Assembly (NCBI GenBank): GCA_938008535.1
Contig: CALLKF010000019.1
Span: 1 to 16,472 of the forward strand
Reading direction: 5' to 3'
Length of the DNA stretch: 16,472 nucleotides
Source of the DNA: an uncultured Saprospirales bacterium
Lineage (GTDB): Bacteria > Bacteroidota > Bacteroidia > Chitinophagales > JADIYW01
Shown here piece by piece: positions 6,514-13,420 of the stretch. How positions within the stretch are numbered: the stretch's first letter is position 1; every line of letters begins with the position of its first letter. The notes under the pieces were generated by a model. It saw only the letters and a list, made by a program, of their open reading frames with translations. It was not told the origin of the DNA and searched no databases. The position numbers and the translations under genes were made by a program.

Positions 6514-7070
6514 AATAAAAAGATTTCTAAAGTTGCAATTAAATTTCCTGTCATATGCATTGTAATTGGCGTGTATATTGATTTTGTTGAAAATCTTGCA
6601 TAAGAAAAAAGTGATGCATCAATAAATGTTTGTGCAATTCCAATTTTTGATGACAACGTGTTTTCAAAAGCAAATGAATGTGATCCAACAAATATTAAAG
6701 CTAAAATAAATATTGCAATATGTTTACTTATTTTCAGACTTATCAGTTTGCTTAAAAATAATCCTCGATAAATTAATTCTTCCGCGATTGGTGCAATGAT
6801 TACCATTCCTATGATTCTAATAATCGATGGAACTAAATTAAAACTCTGTTTTTTTATTTCTAATATTCCGTTTCTATATAACAGATATTCAGTAATTAAG
6901 CAAAATAATAGGAAGGAGATACACCAGATAAAATATTTTTTTTTTGAATCTGGTTTTTGTATTGCTAATTCAGAAGTTGAAATTTTTTTCTGCTTAATTC
7001 TAATGTTTAATACAATTAGTATAACTAAAAATGGTAAAATTCTAATTAATACTTTTGTAATTTCACTCAT
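6510..7070 (-). CDS. CPBP-family intramembrane metalloprotease (Abi/CAAX-like)
   Basis: This 186-residue multi-helix membrane protein has all three CPBP motifs. They are EExxxR at Glu97-Glu98-Arg102 (APIAEELIYRG), FxxxH at Phe127-His131 (FVGSH), and HxxxN at His172-Asn176 (HMTGN). These residues form the active site in the Rce1-type glutamate intramembrane protease family. Family members process prenylated proteins in eukaryotes. In bacteria they serve in bacteriocin maturation or immunity and in other poorly known roles. The gene overlaps the following four-helix membrane protein by 4 bases. At 186 residues it is shorter than many CPBP proteins (200-300), but no motif is missing. The substrate cannot be deduced. 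Confidence 0.9.
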   Translation of the reverse strand: MSEITKVLIRILPFLVILIVLNIRIKQKKISTSELAIQKPDSKKKYFIWCISFLLFCLITEYLLYRNGILEIKKQSFNLVPSIIRIIGMVIIAPIAEELIYRGLFLSKLISLKISKHIAIFILALIFVGSHSFAFENTLSSKIGIAQTFIDASLFSYARFSTKSIYTPITMHMTGNLIATLEIFLL

Positions 7071-7184
7071 ATCTTGGTATTCTAATTATTTTGAAAGACA
7101 TAACATTCACTAAAAGTAATAGTTTAATTTTTAGTTTCTATATATTTCGTTGTTGAGACGTAACGTTTAAATATATACAACTCA

Positions 7185-8102
7185 TTATTTCTCTACCAAC
7201 ATCTTTTTTATTTTCTCAGCAATTTCTTCTGTATAGAAAATAGGAGCGCAGATGTGGCATTTCTTTACTTCATAAAATTCTTTCGGCTGGTTCGCATTGT
7301 CAAATATTTTTTTACCCATAAAAAAAGGAATCGTTTGGTCTTCGGTACTATGAATGACTAATAATGGTTTATGAAAATCTTTGATAGATTTCACTGCGCT
7401 GTAACCTTGTTTCACAAATAGTTTGCCTAACACAGGAACCATATGCGCACCAATATCTTTGTGCGACGAAAATGCGCCTTCAATCACCAAACCTTTAATA
7501 TCACTTTCACGTTTTGCAGCAACCACAGCCGATAAATGTCCACCAAGTGATTGACCATAAATTACCAGTTTGGTATTGCTTACATCTTGTCGAGTTTTTA
7601 TATAATCGAGCGCAGCCAATGCGTCTGCTAATACATGCACGCGAGTTGGTTTTCCTTCTGAAAAACCGAAACCACTGTAATCAAACATAAATACCTGAAA
7701 TCCTTTTTCTACTAATGGCGCAATAGCTTGGTATTGACTTAGCAAGCAACCGCCATTTCCATGCAGATGCAATAAGGTAACAGTTGCTGTTGTGTTTGTT
7801 GGTTTCAATAACCAGCCATTTAATTTTTTTCCATCTGCATTTTTAAATATAATACTTTCAATCGTGAAGTTTTGTACTAATGTATCTGTTCCGTTTTTTA
7901 TAAATGTTGGTTGATGTGATTCACCAGAAAAGAAAACAGTTACGGTATCTTTTTCTGCTTTTAGTGTTACTTGTTTGGTGCTTGCAGGTATTTTTGTTGG
8001 TTGCAAAAACAGTTTATTAAAACTGCAAGAAGCAAATAGAAAAGTAACTAAAATGAAAATTATGATGCTGTGTTTTTGTTGATGGATTTGCATGAGTATC
8101 AT
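7185..8102 (-). CDS. Lipoprotein alpha/beta hydrolase
   Basis: I place the start at the ATG at 8102 (or the in-frame ATG at 8093), one base after the stop of rluF, giving about 305 residues. The open frame continues upstream to 8294, but that extension reads the rluF tail in another frame. With this start the protein opens with a lipoprotein signal, a hydrophobic stretch followed by LFASC (lipid-carrying Cys26), so it should be anchored to a membrane facing the periplasm or surface. The serine-hydrolase fold shows the oxyanion motif HGNGG (about 114-118), the nucleophile elbow GQSLGG (Ser185), an acid at Asp255 (HSTEDQTIP) and a His at 283 (KKCHICAP). It most resembles the broad BEM46/ABHD-type hydrolases. 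The substrate, an ester or peptide, is unknown. Transcription with rluF is likely. Confidence 0.88.
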   Translation of the reverse strand: MILMQIHQQKHSIIIFILVTFLFASCSFNKLFLQPTKIPASTKQVTLKAEKDTVTVFFSGESHQPTFIKNGTDTLVQNFTIESIIFKNADGKKLNGWLLKPTNTTATVTLLHLHGNGGCLLSQYQAIAPLVEKGFQVFMFDYSGFGFSEGKPTRVHVLADALAALDYIKTRQDVSNTKLVIYGQSLGGHLSAVVAAKRESDIKGLVIEGAFSSHKDIGAHMVPVLGKLFVKQGYSAVKSIKDFHKPLLVIHSTEDQTIPFFMGKKIFDNANQPKEFYEVKKCHICAPIFYTEEIAEKIKKMLVEK

Positions 8103-8103
8103 T

Positions 8104-9132
8104 TTATCTTCTTGTCTTTTTTCCTGTAGTGTTTCTCGTACTTGAAGTTCGCGATGGTTTTGGTTTTGCAGTTCGTTTATCAGGACTTGTTTTTTTAAAT
8201 CTGTCAGTTGAAGTTGTTTTCGCAAATCGATTGCCAGTTGCTGGTTTGTCTGATTTTTGACTGCTTCTATTATCTGTATTCTTTTTTGTAGCACTACTTT
8301 TATACGGCTTTTTATCTGTTGGTTTTTTATTAAATGGTTTATGGTTGCTTACTTTTTTATCAGTATTTGTTTTTGCTTTAGTTGGTTTCTTTGTTGGTTT
8401 TATTACTTCTGAAGAAGAATCTTCTGTCAATCGATAGATTTCTTTCATTTCAGTTTCCGTCAATTCGCGCCATTCGCCAACAGGAATTCCTTTTAGTGAA
8501 ATATGCATAATGCGCACTCTTTCTAACTTGGTAACTTCATAATTATAATGTTCGCACATTCTACGAATTTGCCGATTCAAACCTTGTACTAAAATAATAC
8601 GAAACGTTTTCGGACCTTCTTGCGTTATTTTACATTTTTTTGTAGTGACACCAAGCATCGGAACACCAGTTTCCATACCAATAATGGCAGTATCTGTAAG
8701 TGGTTTGTTTACCGTTACTACATATTCTTTTTCATGATTGTTGCCTGCACGCAAAATGCGGTTTACCATGTCGCCATTGTTGGTCAAAAAAATTAAACCT
8801 TGCGAGTCTTTGTCTAATCTTCCAATTGGAAAAATGCGTACACCATAATTTACATAATCAATGATATTGTTGCGAATATTTTTTTCGGTGGTCGATACAA
8901 CGCCAACTGGTTTATTGAGTGCAATAAAAATAATTTCTTCTTTTTCGCGCGGTTCCAATTCCATTCCATTCACTTGCACTTTATCGCCAACAAAAACCTG
9001 ATCGCCTTTTTTTGCTTTTATTTTATTTACTAAAACTAAACCCTTTTCAATAAATTTATCGGCTTCTCTGCGCGAACACAAACCACTTTCGCTGATAAAT
9101 TTATTCAACCAAATTCCATCACTTCTTTCCAT
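8104..9132 (-). CDS. rluF: RluF-type 23S rRNA pseudouridine synthase with basic C-terminal tail
   Basis: This protein isomerises a uridine in 23S rRNA (U2604 in E. coli, in the peptidyl-transferase region). The 342-residue protein has an S4 RNA-binding domain (about 7-60, LNKFISESGLCSRREADKFI). The RsuA/RluF-type catalytic domain follows, with the active-site Asp107 in IGRLDKDSQGLIFLT and the conserved LVQGLNRQIRRMCEHYNYEV (181-200). Agreement with E. coli RluF is high through residue 240. The last 100 residues are a low-complexity Lys/Thr/Ser/Pro/Arg tail with no fold, longer than but similar in nature to the basic tail of E. coli RluF. Such tails probably bind rRNA. It is followed by the lipoprotein hydrolase after one base. 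Confidence 0.93.
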   Translation of the reverse strand: MERSDGIWLNKFISESGLCSRREADKFIEKGLVLVNKIKAKKGDQVFVGDKVQVNGMELEPREKEEIIFIALNKPVGVVSTTEKNIRNNIIDYVNYGVRIFPIGRLDKDSQGLIFLTNNGDMVNRILRAGNNHEKEYVVTVNKPLTDTAIIGMETGVPMLGVTTKKCKITQEGPKTFRIILVQGLNRQIRRMCEHYNYEVTKLERVRIMHISLKGIPVGEWRELTETEMKEIYRLTEDSSSEVIKPTKKPTKAKTNTDKKVSNHKPFNKKPTDKKPYKSSATKKNTDNRSSQKSDKPATGNRFAKTTSTDRFKKTSPDKRTAKPKPSRTSSTRNTTGKKTRR

Positions 9133-9178
9133 TATTTATTTTTTTTGCAAGATAGCAATTTAGTGTATGCAATGTCTA

Positions 9179-9658
9179 TTATTTCAAACTCAACAATTTT
9201 TCAATTTGCCTTCTGTGTCTTAGTATATGCACTATTGCGTGTTCTAACAACTGATCCATATCGAAATCCTGTTTCCAGGTTGTATGAATTATATTAGCTC
9301 TTATTTTGCGCCACGAAATATTCCATTTGTTGCTCAATGTTTCTTCTGTATATTTTAATACATTGTTTAATTCTGCAATTGCGAGTTTTGGAGTTGCTAC
9401 ATTATAGTTAGTTTTTCGTTCTATAAAATCATCTCCAAATTGTTTACGAATATAATTGCAATAACCAAAACCAGCTCGCACCACATGGTTCATAATAGTT
9501 TGAACGGATTGGCAATCTTTGTCTTTTGTTTGTGCATCTATTATTCGAACATAGGTATCGTCATTCATCGTTTTTAATAACTTTTGAAGTTCTTTGGTAG
9601 CGCGTTCATATTCGTCCATTAAAGCACCGATGGGTCCTTCTCTAAATGTTTTTGCCAT
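9179..9658 (-). CDS. DinB-like four-helix metal-binding protein
   Basis: The 159-residue all-helical protein has a histidine pattern typical of the DinB/YfiT superfamily. His58 lies in IMNHVVRAGFGY, and HxxxH lies at His144/His148 in HAIVHILRHRRQIEKL near the C-terminus, where the family has its HxxxHR metal-binding end. Members are metal-dependent, often Ni or Zn. They include thiol transferases (bacillithiol/mycothiol-linked) and many proteins without known reaction. No signal peptide is present. It stands alone, 46 bases upstream of rluF on the same strand and divergent from the chalcone-isomerase-like gene. The family is fairly sure; the reaction is unknown. Confidence 0.8.
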   Translation of the reverse strand: MAKTFREGPIGALMDEYERATKELQKLLKTMNDDTYVRIIDAQTKDKDCQSVQTIMNHVVRAGFGYCNYIRKQFGDDFIERKTNYNVATPKLAIAELNNVLKYTEETLSNKWNISWRKIRANIIHTTWKQDFDMDQLLEHAIVHILRHRRQIEKLLSLK

Positions 9659-9684
9659 ACTTTATTGTTATACGTTTAAAGATA

Positions 9685-9692
9685 CAAACTTA
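9685..9692 (-). promoter_or_regulatory. Possible -7 promoter element for the DinB-like gene
   Basis: The minus strand reads TAAGTTTG, an exact TAnnTTTG match, 26 bases before the ATG at 9658. A TTG lies 15 bases upstream of it (9708-9710 in inverted orientation), closer than the usual 19-20. Confidence 0.45.
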
Positions 9693-9762
9693 ATTTAATT
9701 AGAAATACAATGTTTTGTTTGTTGATATTCTATTTTTTGGAACAGAATTTGAATACTTTTTT

Positions 9763-9770
9763 TATCTTTA
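9763..9770 (+). promoter_or_regulatory. Possible -7 promoter element for the chalcone-isomerase-like gene
   Basis: TATCTTTA (last base differs from TAnnTTTG) sits 22 bases before the ATG at 9793. A TTG at 9737-9739 is 23 bases upstream, slightly too far. Support is weak. Confidence 0.25.
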
Positions 9771-9792
9771 ATCAAACAAAAAAAACAAACGT

Positions 9793-10350
9793 ATGAAAAA
9801 GTTAATTTTCATTTTAGCATTGGTTTTCTCTTTAGATACTTTTGCTCAACTTACTTTAAACGATGTAACCTTGCCAGCAAAAGCGAAAGGTACTACCGAA
9901 CTTACCTTAAATGGTGGCGCTGTTCGTAAAAAAGCATTTTTTAAAGTGTATGTAATAGGGTTGTACCTTGGACAAAAAAGCAAAGATGCAGCAGCCATCA
10001 TTAATAACAATGCTGAAGTATTGGTGCAGTTGCAAATTACTTCATCTGTAGTAAGCAGCAGCAATATGTCGGAAGCTATTGAAGAAGGTTTTGGTAAATC
10101 GATGAAAGGAAATACCGCTTCACTGCGACCAAAAATTGATGTATTTATTAACACCTTTAAAAAAGATCCAATAAAAGAAGGCGATGTATTTGTGTTGAAT
10201 TATATTCCAGGTGTTGGTTTGAAAACATCTAAAAACGGAAAATTAGTTTCTACAATTGAAGGCGAAGATTTTAAGAAAGCTTTACTTGGTATTTGGCTGG
10301 GCGCAGATCCAATAGATTCAGGTGTAAAAACTGGATTGTTAGGTAAATAA
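9793..10350 (+). CDS. Secreted chalcone-isomerase-like protein
   Basis: The 185-residue protein has a clear signal peptide (MKKLIFILALVFSLDTFAQ, cleavage likely after Ala18), so it acts in the periplasm or outside. The mature part has the bacterial chalcone-isomerase-like pattern. It starts LTLNDVTLPAKAKGTTELTLNGGAVR, with the KKAFFKVYVIGLYLG strand (47-61). A helical middle with SSSNMSEAIEEGFGKSM follows, and then the DVFVLNYIPGVGLKTSKNGK region. The C-terminal ALLGIWLGADPIDSGVKTGLLG is typical. In plants this fold makes flavanones; bacterial members lack known flavonoid chemistry and may bind fatty acids or lipids. It is a single-gene unit, divergent from the DinB-like gene and closed by a strong terminator. 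Confidence 0.88.
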   Translation: MKKLIFILALVFSLDTFAQLTLNDVTLPAKAKGTTELTLNGGAVRKKAFFKVYVIGLYLGQKSKDAAAIINNNAEVLVQLQITSSVVSSSNMSEAIEEGFGKSMKGNTASLRPKIDVFINTFKKDPIKEGDVFVLNYIPGVGLKTSKNGKLVSTIEGEDFKKALLGIWLGADPIDSGVKTGLLGK

Positions 10351-10376
10351 TTTAAAATAAATTAATTATAAATAAT

Positions 10377-10410
10377 AAATCTCAACCAATTGGTTGAGAT
10401 TTTTTATTTT
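10377..10410 (+). terminator. Intrinsic terminator after the chalcone-isomerase-like gene
   Basis: A perfect self-complementary sequence (10378-10401, 12 + 12 bases, centred between 10389 and 10390) is followed by a T-rich run to 10410. It begins 27 bases after the stop at 10350. The hairpin core is ctcaacc paired with ggttgag. The perfect symmetry with flanking A and T runs could also serve the opposite strand. Confidence 0.85.
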
Positions 10411-10491
10411 CTATATTCAGGAAATTGGTTTTTATGCTTTCTTCAGTTTGTAAATACTGCGTTTTATCATATTTTATACTGATACAAGTCA

Positions 10492-10522
10492 TTGTTTTTC
10501 TGTTTATTATAAACTAACTTTA
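10492..10522 (+). promoter_or_regulatory. Promoter for the universal stress protein gene
   Basis: TTG at 10492-10494 is followed after 20 bases by TAACTTTA at 10515-10522, close to the Bacteroidota promoter TTG-N19/20-TAnnTTTG with only the last base different. The ATG is 14 bases further on, implying a very short leader. Confidence 0.45.
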
Positions 10523-10536
10523 CAAAAACTAGAAAA

Positions 10537-11376
10537 ATGAAAAAAATTATTGTTGCATTAGATGCTCTTACTTATAATGAATATGCATTAGAATATGCGA
10601 TTGGTGTTGCTAAACGTTCTGGTGGTATGATATTAGGTGTATTCTTACACGATTTATCTTATGTGTATTCTGAGATTCCGAGTGTTTATGAATTTATACC
10701 TGTTGAATATAGTTTTGTGGTAGAAAAACAACATATCGACAGTAAAAAACTTGACTTAAATATTAAGTTATTTAACGAAAGATGTAACGCTGAAAATATT
10801 AAACACAAAGCACATGTTTACGATGGTGTAAACATTGTAGAATTCTTAATTAAAGAATCTGTATTTGCAGATTTATTGGTGTTAGACGAGCACATGAGTT
10901 TTACACATACTACTTCAGACCAGCTTTCTAATTTTATTATTGATATTATTGAAGATTCGAATTGTCCGGTTTTAGTTGTGCCGCACAAATACTTACCAGT
11001 TGATAATGTATTTCTTTGTTATGACGGAACTCCATCGAGTGTAAATGCTATTAAAATGTATTCGTATTTATTTCCATCTTGGACTCAAAAAATAACTGCA
11101 TTGGTTTCATTTAATGAAACATCAACCAATCATTTAAAAAACAGCGAAAACATTAAAGATTTATTGCATCAACATTTTACCAATTTAATTATTGATGTAG
11201 AAAATAGTTATCATTCTGATGCAATCATTGTAAACTTTTTTAAAGAAAATTGTAAAAATGGTTTTATTGTAATGGGTGCGCGCAAACGCAGTCCGTTTTC
11301 AAGAATTTTTAGAAAAAGTTTAGCATACACATTTATAAAAGAAATAAAAGTGCCCATTTTTATTGCACATAACTAA
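10537..11376 (+). CDS. Universal stress protein with two Usp domains
   Basis: This 279-residue cytoplasmic protein is built from two tandem Usp alpha/beta domains. Domain 1 (about 1-150) starts MKKIIVALDALTYNEYALEYA and ends CPVLVVPH. Domain 2 (about 157-279) starts NVFLCYDGTPSSVNAIK and ends IKVPIFIAHN. The ATP-binding loop of classical Usp (G-x2-G-x9-G-S/T) is degenerate. Domain 2 has MGARKRSPFSRIFRKSLAYT, which lacks the later glycines, and domain 1 has LDEHMSFTHTTSDQLS in that place. It may therefore bind nucleotide poorly or not at all. The hsp20 gene follows 19 bases after its stop on the same strand, so the two are probably co-expressed as a stress pair. Double-domain Usp proteins are common in Bacteroidota. 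Confidence 0.92.
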   Translation: MKKIIVALDALTYNEYALEYAIGVAKRSGGMILGVFLHDLSYVYSEIPSVYEFIPVEYSFVVEKQHIDSKKLDLNIKLFNERCNAENIKHKAHVYDGVNIVEFLIKESVFADLLVLDEHMSFTHTTSDQLSNFIIDIIEDSNCPVLVVPHKYLPVDNVFLCYDGTPSSVNAIKMYSYLFPSWTQKITALVSFNETSTNHLKNSENIKDLLHQHFTNLIIDVENSYHSDAIIVNFFKENCKNGFIVMGARKRSPFSRIFRKSLAYTFIKEIKVPIFIAHN

Positions 11377-11395
11377 AAAAATAAACAACTATAAC

Positions 11396-11833
11396 ATGAT
11401 AAAGAAAACAACGAGTGCAGCCGCAAAAAAGAAATCGGCTCCAGTAAAAAAAGCAGTTTCAACAAAGTCAACACCAGCAGTTGAACTGCCAAAAGTAAAT
11501 AAAGAAATTGCTATCATTAATAGTCCATTTTGGAATATTTGGGACAAAGGTAAATCGTATAAAGTGAGTATTCCAATTGCAGGACTTTGCAAAAAAGATA
11601 TTTCTGTAAAAACAATCGGAAATCAACTGATTATAAGCAGCGAAAAAGAAAACGCAAAAGAAAAAGAAGGCAAAAATTTTATCGTTCAGCAATATAGTTT
11701 TAGTTCTTGGAGCAAATCCATTAATCTTCCAGAACCGATAAGTGAAAAAGACATCAAGATAAATTATAAAGATGGTGTGTTGAAAATTGAAATGAATAAA
11801 TTGAAACAGAAAATCCAACCAAAACTTAAATAA
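11396..11833 (+). CDS. Hsp20/alpha-crystallin small heat-shock protein with basic N-terminal tail
   Basis: I choose the ATG at 11396 (145 residues). The frame extends back to a TTG at 11363, but that would overlap the end of the Usp gene. Residues 1-35 are a low-complexity Lys/Ala/Ser/Pro tail. The alpha-crystallin domain covers about 42-135: the WDKGKSYKVSIPIAGLCKKD strand pair, SEKENAKEKEGKNFIVQQYS, the LPEPISEKDI segment and the hallmark YKDGVLKIEM (124-133). The usual C-terminal I-x-I/V motif is weak: it ends in KQKIQPKLK. It should act as an ATP-independent holdase that keeps unfolding proteins soluble. It follows the Usp gene by 19 bases and precedes the MCE operon by 49 bases. No strong terminator is seen in that gap, so read-through is possible. 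Confidence 0.88.
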   Translation: MIKKTTSAAAKKKSAPVKKAVSTKSTPAVELPKVNKEIAIINSPFWNIWDKGKSYKVSIPIAGLCKKDISVKTIGNQLIISSEKENAKEKEGKNFIVQQYSFSSWSKSINLPEPISEKDIKINYKDGVLKIEMNKLKQKIQPKLK

Positions 11834-11882
11834 AAATCGTAAAACAAACTTGAAATACTAACTCAAATTAATTCAATCAAGA

Positions 11883-12665
11883 ATGAACAATATTTCAAGA
11901 ATCAAAGATGTTTTAAAATCCTTTTTTGCAGAAATTGGAGAACTTTCTTTTTTTACAGGAAGATTTTTTAAAGAAGTTTTTAAGCGTCCATTTGAATTTA
12001 AAGAATTTCTCAGACAATGCTATAACATGGGCAATCAATCGCTTTTTTTGGTTGCAGTAACTGGCTTTATAATTGGACTCGTATTTACGTTACAATCAAG
12101 ACCAACGCTCGAAGAATTTGGTGCAGTTTCCTGGATGCCATCTATGGTGAGCATTTCTATTATTCGTGAAATCGGACCCATCATTACCGCTCTTATTTGT
12201 GCTGGCAGAATTGGCTCTGGCATCGGCGCAGAACTCGGTTCTATGCGTGTTACTGAACAAATTGATGCCATGGAAGTTTCAGGAACCAATCCTTTTAAAT
12301 ATTTGGTAGTCACACGCATTTTAGCAACCACACTTATGATTCCAATTTTAGTTTTTTTTGGCGATGCCATTTCTATTTTTGGTTCTTACATGGTCGAAAA
12401 CATAAAAGGTAACGTGTCGTTTTTGTTATATTACAATCAGGTTTTTAATAGTCTCGAATTTAGTGATATTATACCAACAACAATTAAAACATTTTTCTTT
12501 GGTTTTGCTATTGGATTGGTAGGTTGCTACAAAGGTTATAATTGTAAAAAAGGAACGGTTGGTGTAGGTATAGCTGCCAATTCTGCTGTGGTTTATACTT
12601 CTATGTTGTTGTTTTTAATAGATTTTATCGCAGTATTTATTACCAATATTTTTGTTGATATATGA
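11883..12665 (+). CDS. mlaE: MCE/Mla-type ABC transporter permease (MlaE family)
   Basis: This 260-residue inner-membrane permease belongs to an MCE lipid transporter. An amphipathic N-terminal helix (about 1-45) precedes the membrane helices. The family core is plain: SMVSISIIREIGPIITALICAGRIGSGIGAELG (about 87-119) followed by MRVTEQIDAMEVSGTNPFKYLV (121-142). A GCYKGYNCKKGTVGVG-type loop comes near the C-terminus. Its ATG is 49 bases after hsp20 and its stop overlaps the ATPase start by 4 bases, so mlaE-mlaF are translationally coupled. It should form the dimeric channel through which phospholipid or another lipid passes to or from the MCE protein. Direction and substrate are not deducible. 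Confidence 0.93.
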   Translation: MNNISRIKDVLKSFFAEIGELSFFTGRFFKEVFKRPFEFKEFLRQCYNMGNQSLFLVAVTGFIIGLVFTLQSRPTLEEFGAVSWMPSMVSISIIREIGPIITALICAGRIGSGIGAELGSMRVTEQIDAMEVSGTNPFKYLVVTRILATTLMIPILVFFGDAISIFGSYMVENIKGNVSFLLYYNQVFNSLEFSDIIPTTIKTFFFGFAIGLVGCYKGYNCKKGTVGVGIAANSAVVYTSMLLFLIDFIAVFITNIFVDI

Positions 12666-13414
12666 GTACAGAAGCAAATAATACAGAACACATTATTGAC
12701 ATCCAAAATCTTCGGAAAAGTTTTGGTGATAACTGTGTTTTAGATGGTTTTAATATGTATTTAAACAAAGGCGAAAATGTGGTTATCATGGGAAAATCTG
12801 GTTCTGGAAAATCAGTGATGATAAAATGTTTAATTGGATTAGAAGAACCAGATAGCGGCACGATAAAAATAATGGGAAAAGACATTAGTAAAATTTCGAC
12901 AGACGAATTGAATGAACTACGAACAGAAATTGGTTTTCTTTTTCAAGGAAGCGCGCTTTACGATTCTATGTCTGTTCGCGAAAATCTGGAATTTCCATTA
13001 CGAAGACACACTAAAAAATTTGGTAAAATAAAAGATACAACACAATTGGTAATGGAAGCATTAGAAAATGTTGGCTTGGCGCATGCTATTGATTTAATGC
13101 CAAATGAACTTTCTGGTGGTATGAAACGAAGAATTGCATTGGCGCGAACATTAATTCTGCAACCAAGTATTATTTTATATGACGAACCAACAACAGGTTT
13201 AGATCCGATTACTTCAAAAGAAATTATTTTATTGATGATGTCTATTCAGAAAAAATACAATACATCATCGATCATCATTACTCACGACGTAGATTGCGCC
13301 AGAGTTATTTCAAACAGAATGATATTATTAGTAGATAGTATAAATTACGCAGAAGGTACATTCTTAGAATTATCCACCTCAAAAGATCCGAAAGTACAAG
13401 CATTCTTTAAATAA
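12662..13414 (+). CDS. mlaF: MCE/Mla-type ABC transporter ATP-binding protein (MlaF family)
   Basis: This 250-residue ATPase powers the lipid transporter. Walker A is GKSGSGKS (44-51), the Q-loop Gln is 95 in GFLFQGSALYDSMSV, the ABC signature is LSGGMKRR (150-157), Walker B is IILYDEPTTGLDP (170-182) and the switch His is 208 in ITHD. The SALYDSMSVRENLEFPL segment after the Q-loop is typical of MlaF. All catalytic residues are present. The start overlaps mlaE by 4 bases, and mlaD follows 6 bases after the stop. No separate STAS-domain protein (MlaB) is encoded next to it. Confidence 0.95.
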   Translation: MSTEANNTEHIIDIQNLRKSFGDNCVLDGFNMYLNKGENVVIMGKSGSGKSVMIKCLIGLEEPDSGTIKIMGKDISKISTDELNELRTEIGFLFQGSALYDSMSVRENLEFPLRRHTKKFGKIKDTTQLVMEALENVGLAHAIDLMPNELSGGMKRRIALARTLILQPSIILYDEPTTGLDPITSKEIILLMMSIQKKYNTSSIIITHDVDCARVISNRMILLVDSINYAEGTFLELSTSKDPKVQAFFK

Positions 13415-13420
13415 GAAATT

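Noticed and set aside
8103..8294. N-terminal extension of the lipoprotein hydrolase frame into rluF
   Set aside because: It overlaps the rluF tail in another frame, gives a Gln-rich sequence unlike any leader, and would bury the lipoprotein signal 64 residues inside. The ATG at 8102 fits far better.
11363..11395. Earlier TTG start for the Hsp20 gene
   Set aside because: It lies inside the end of the Usp gene and adds 11 residues without family support; the ATG at 11396 is well placed after the Usp stop.
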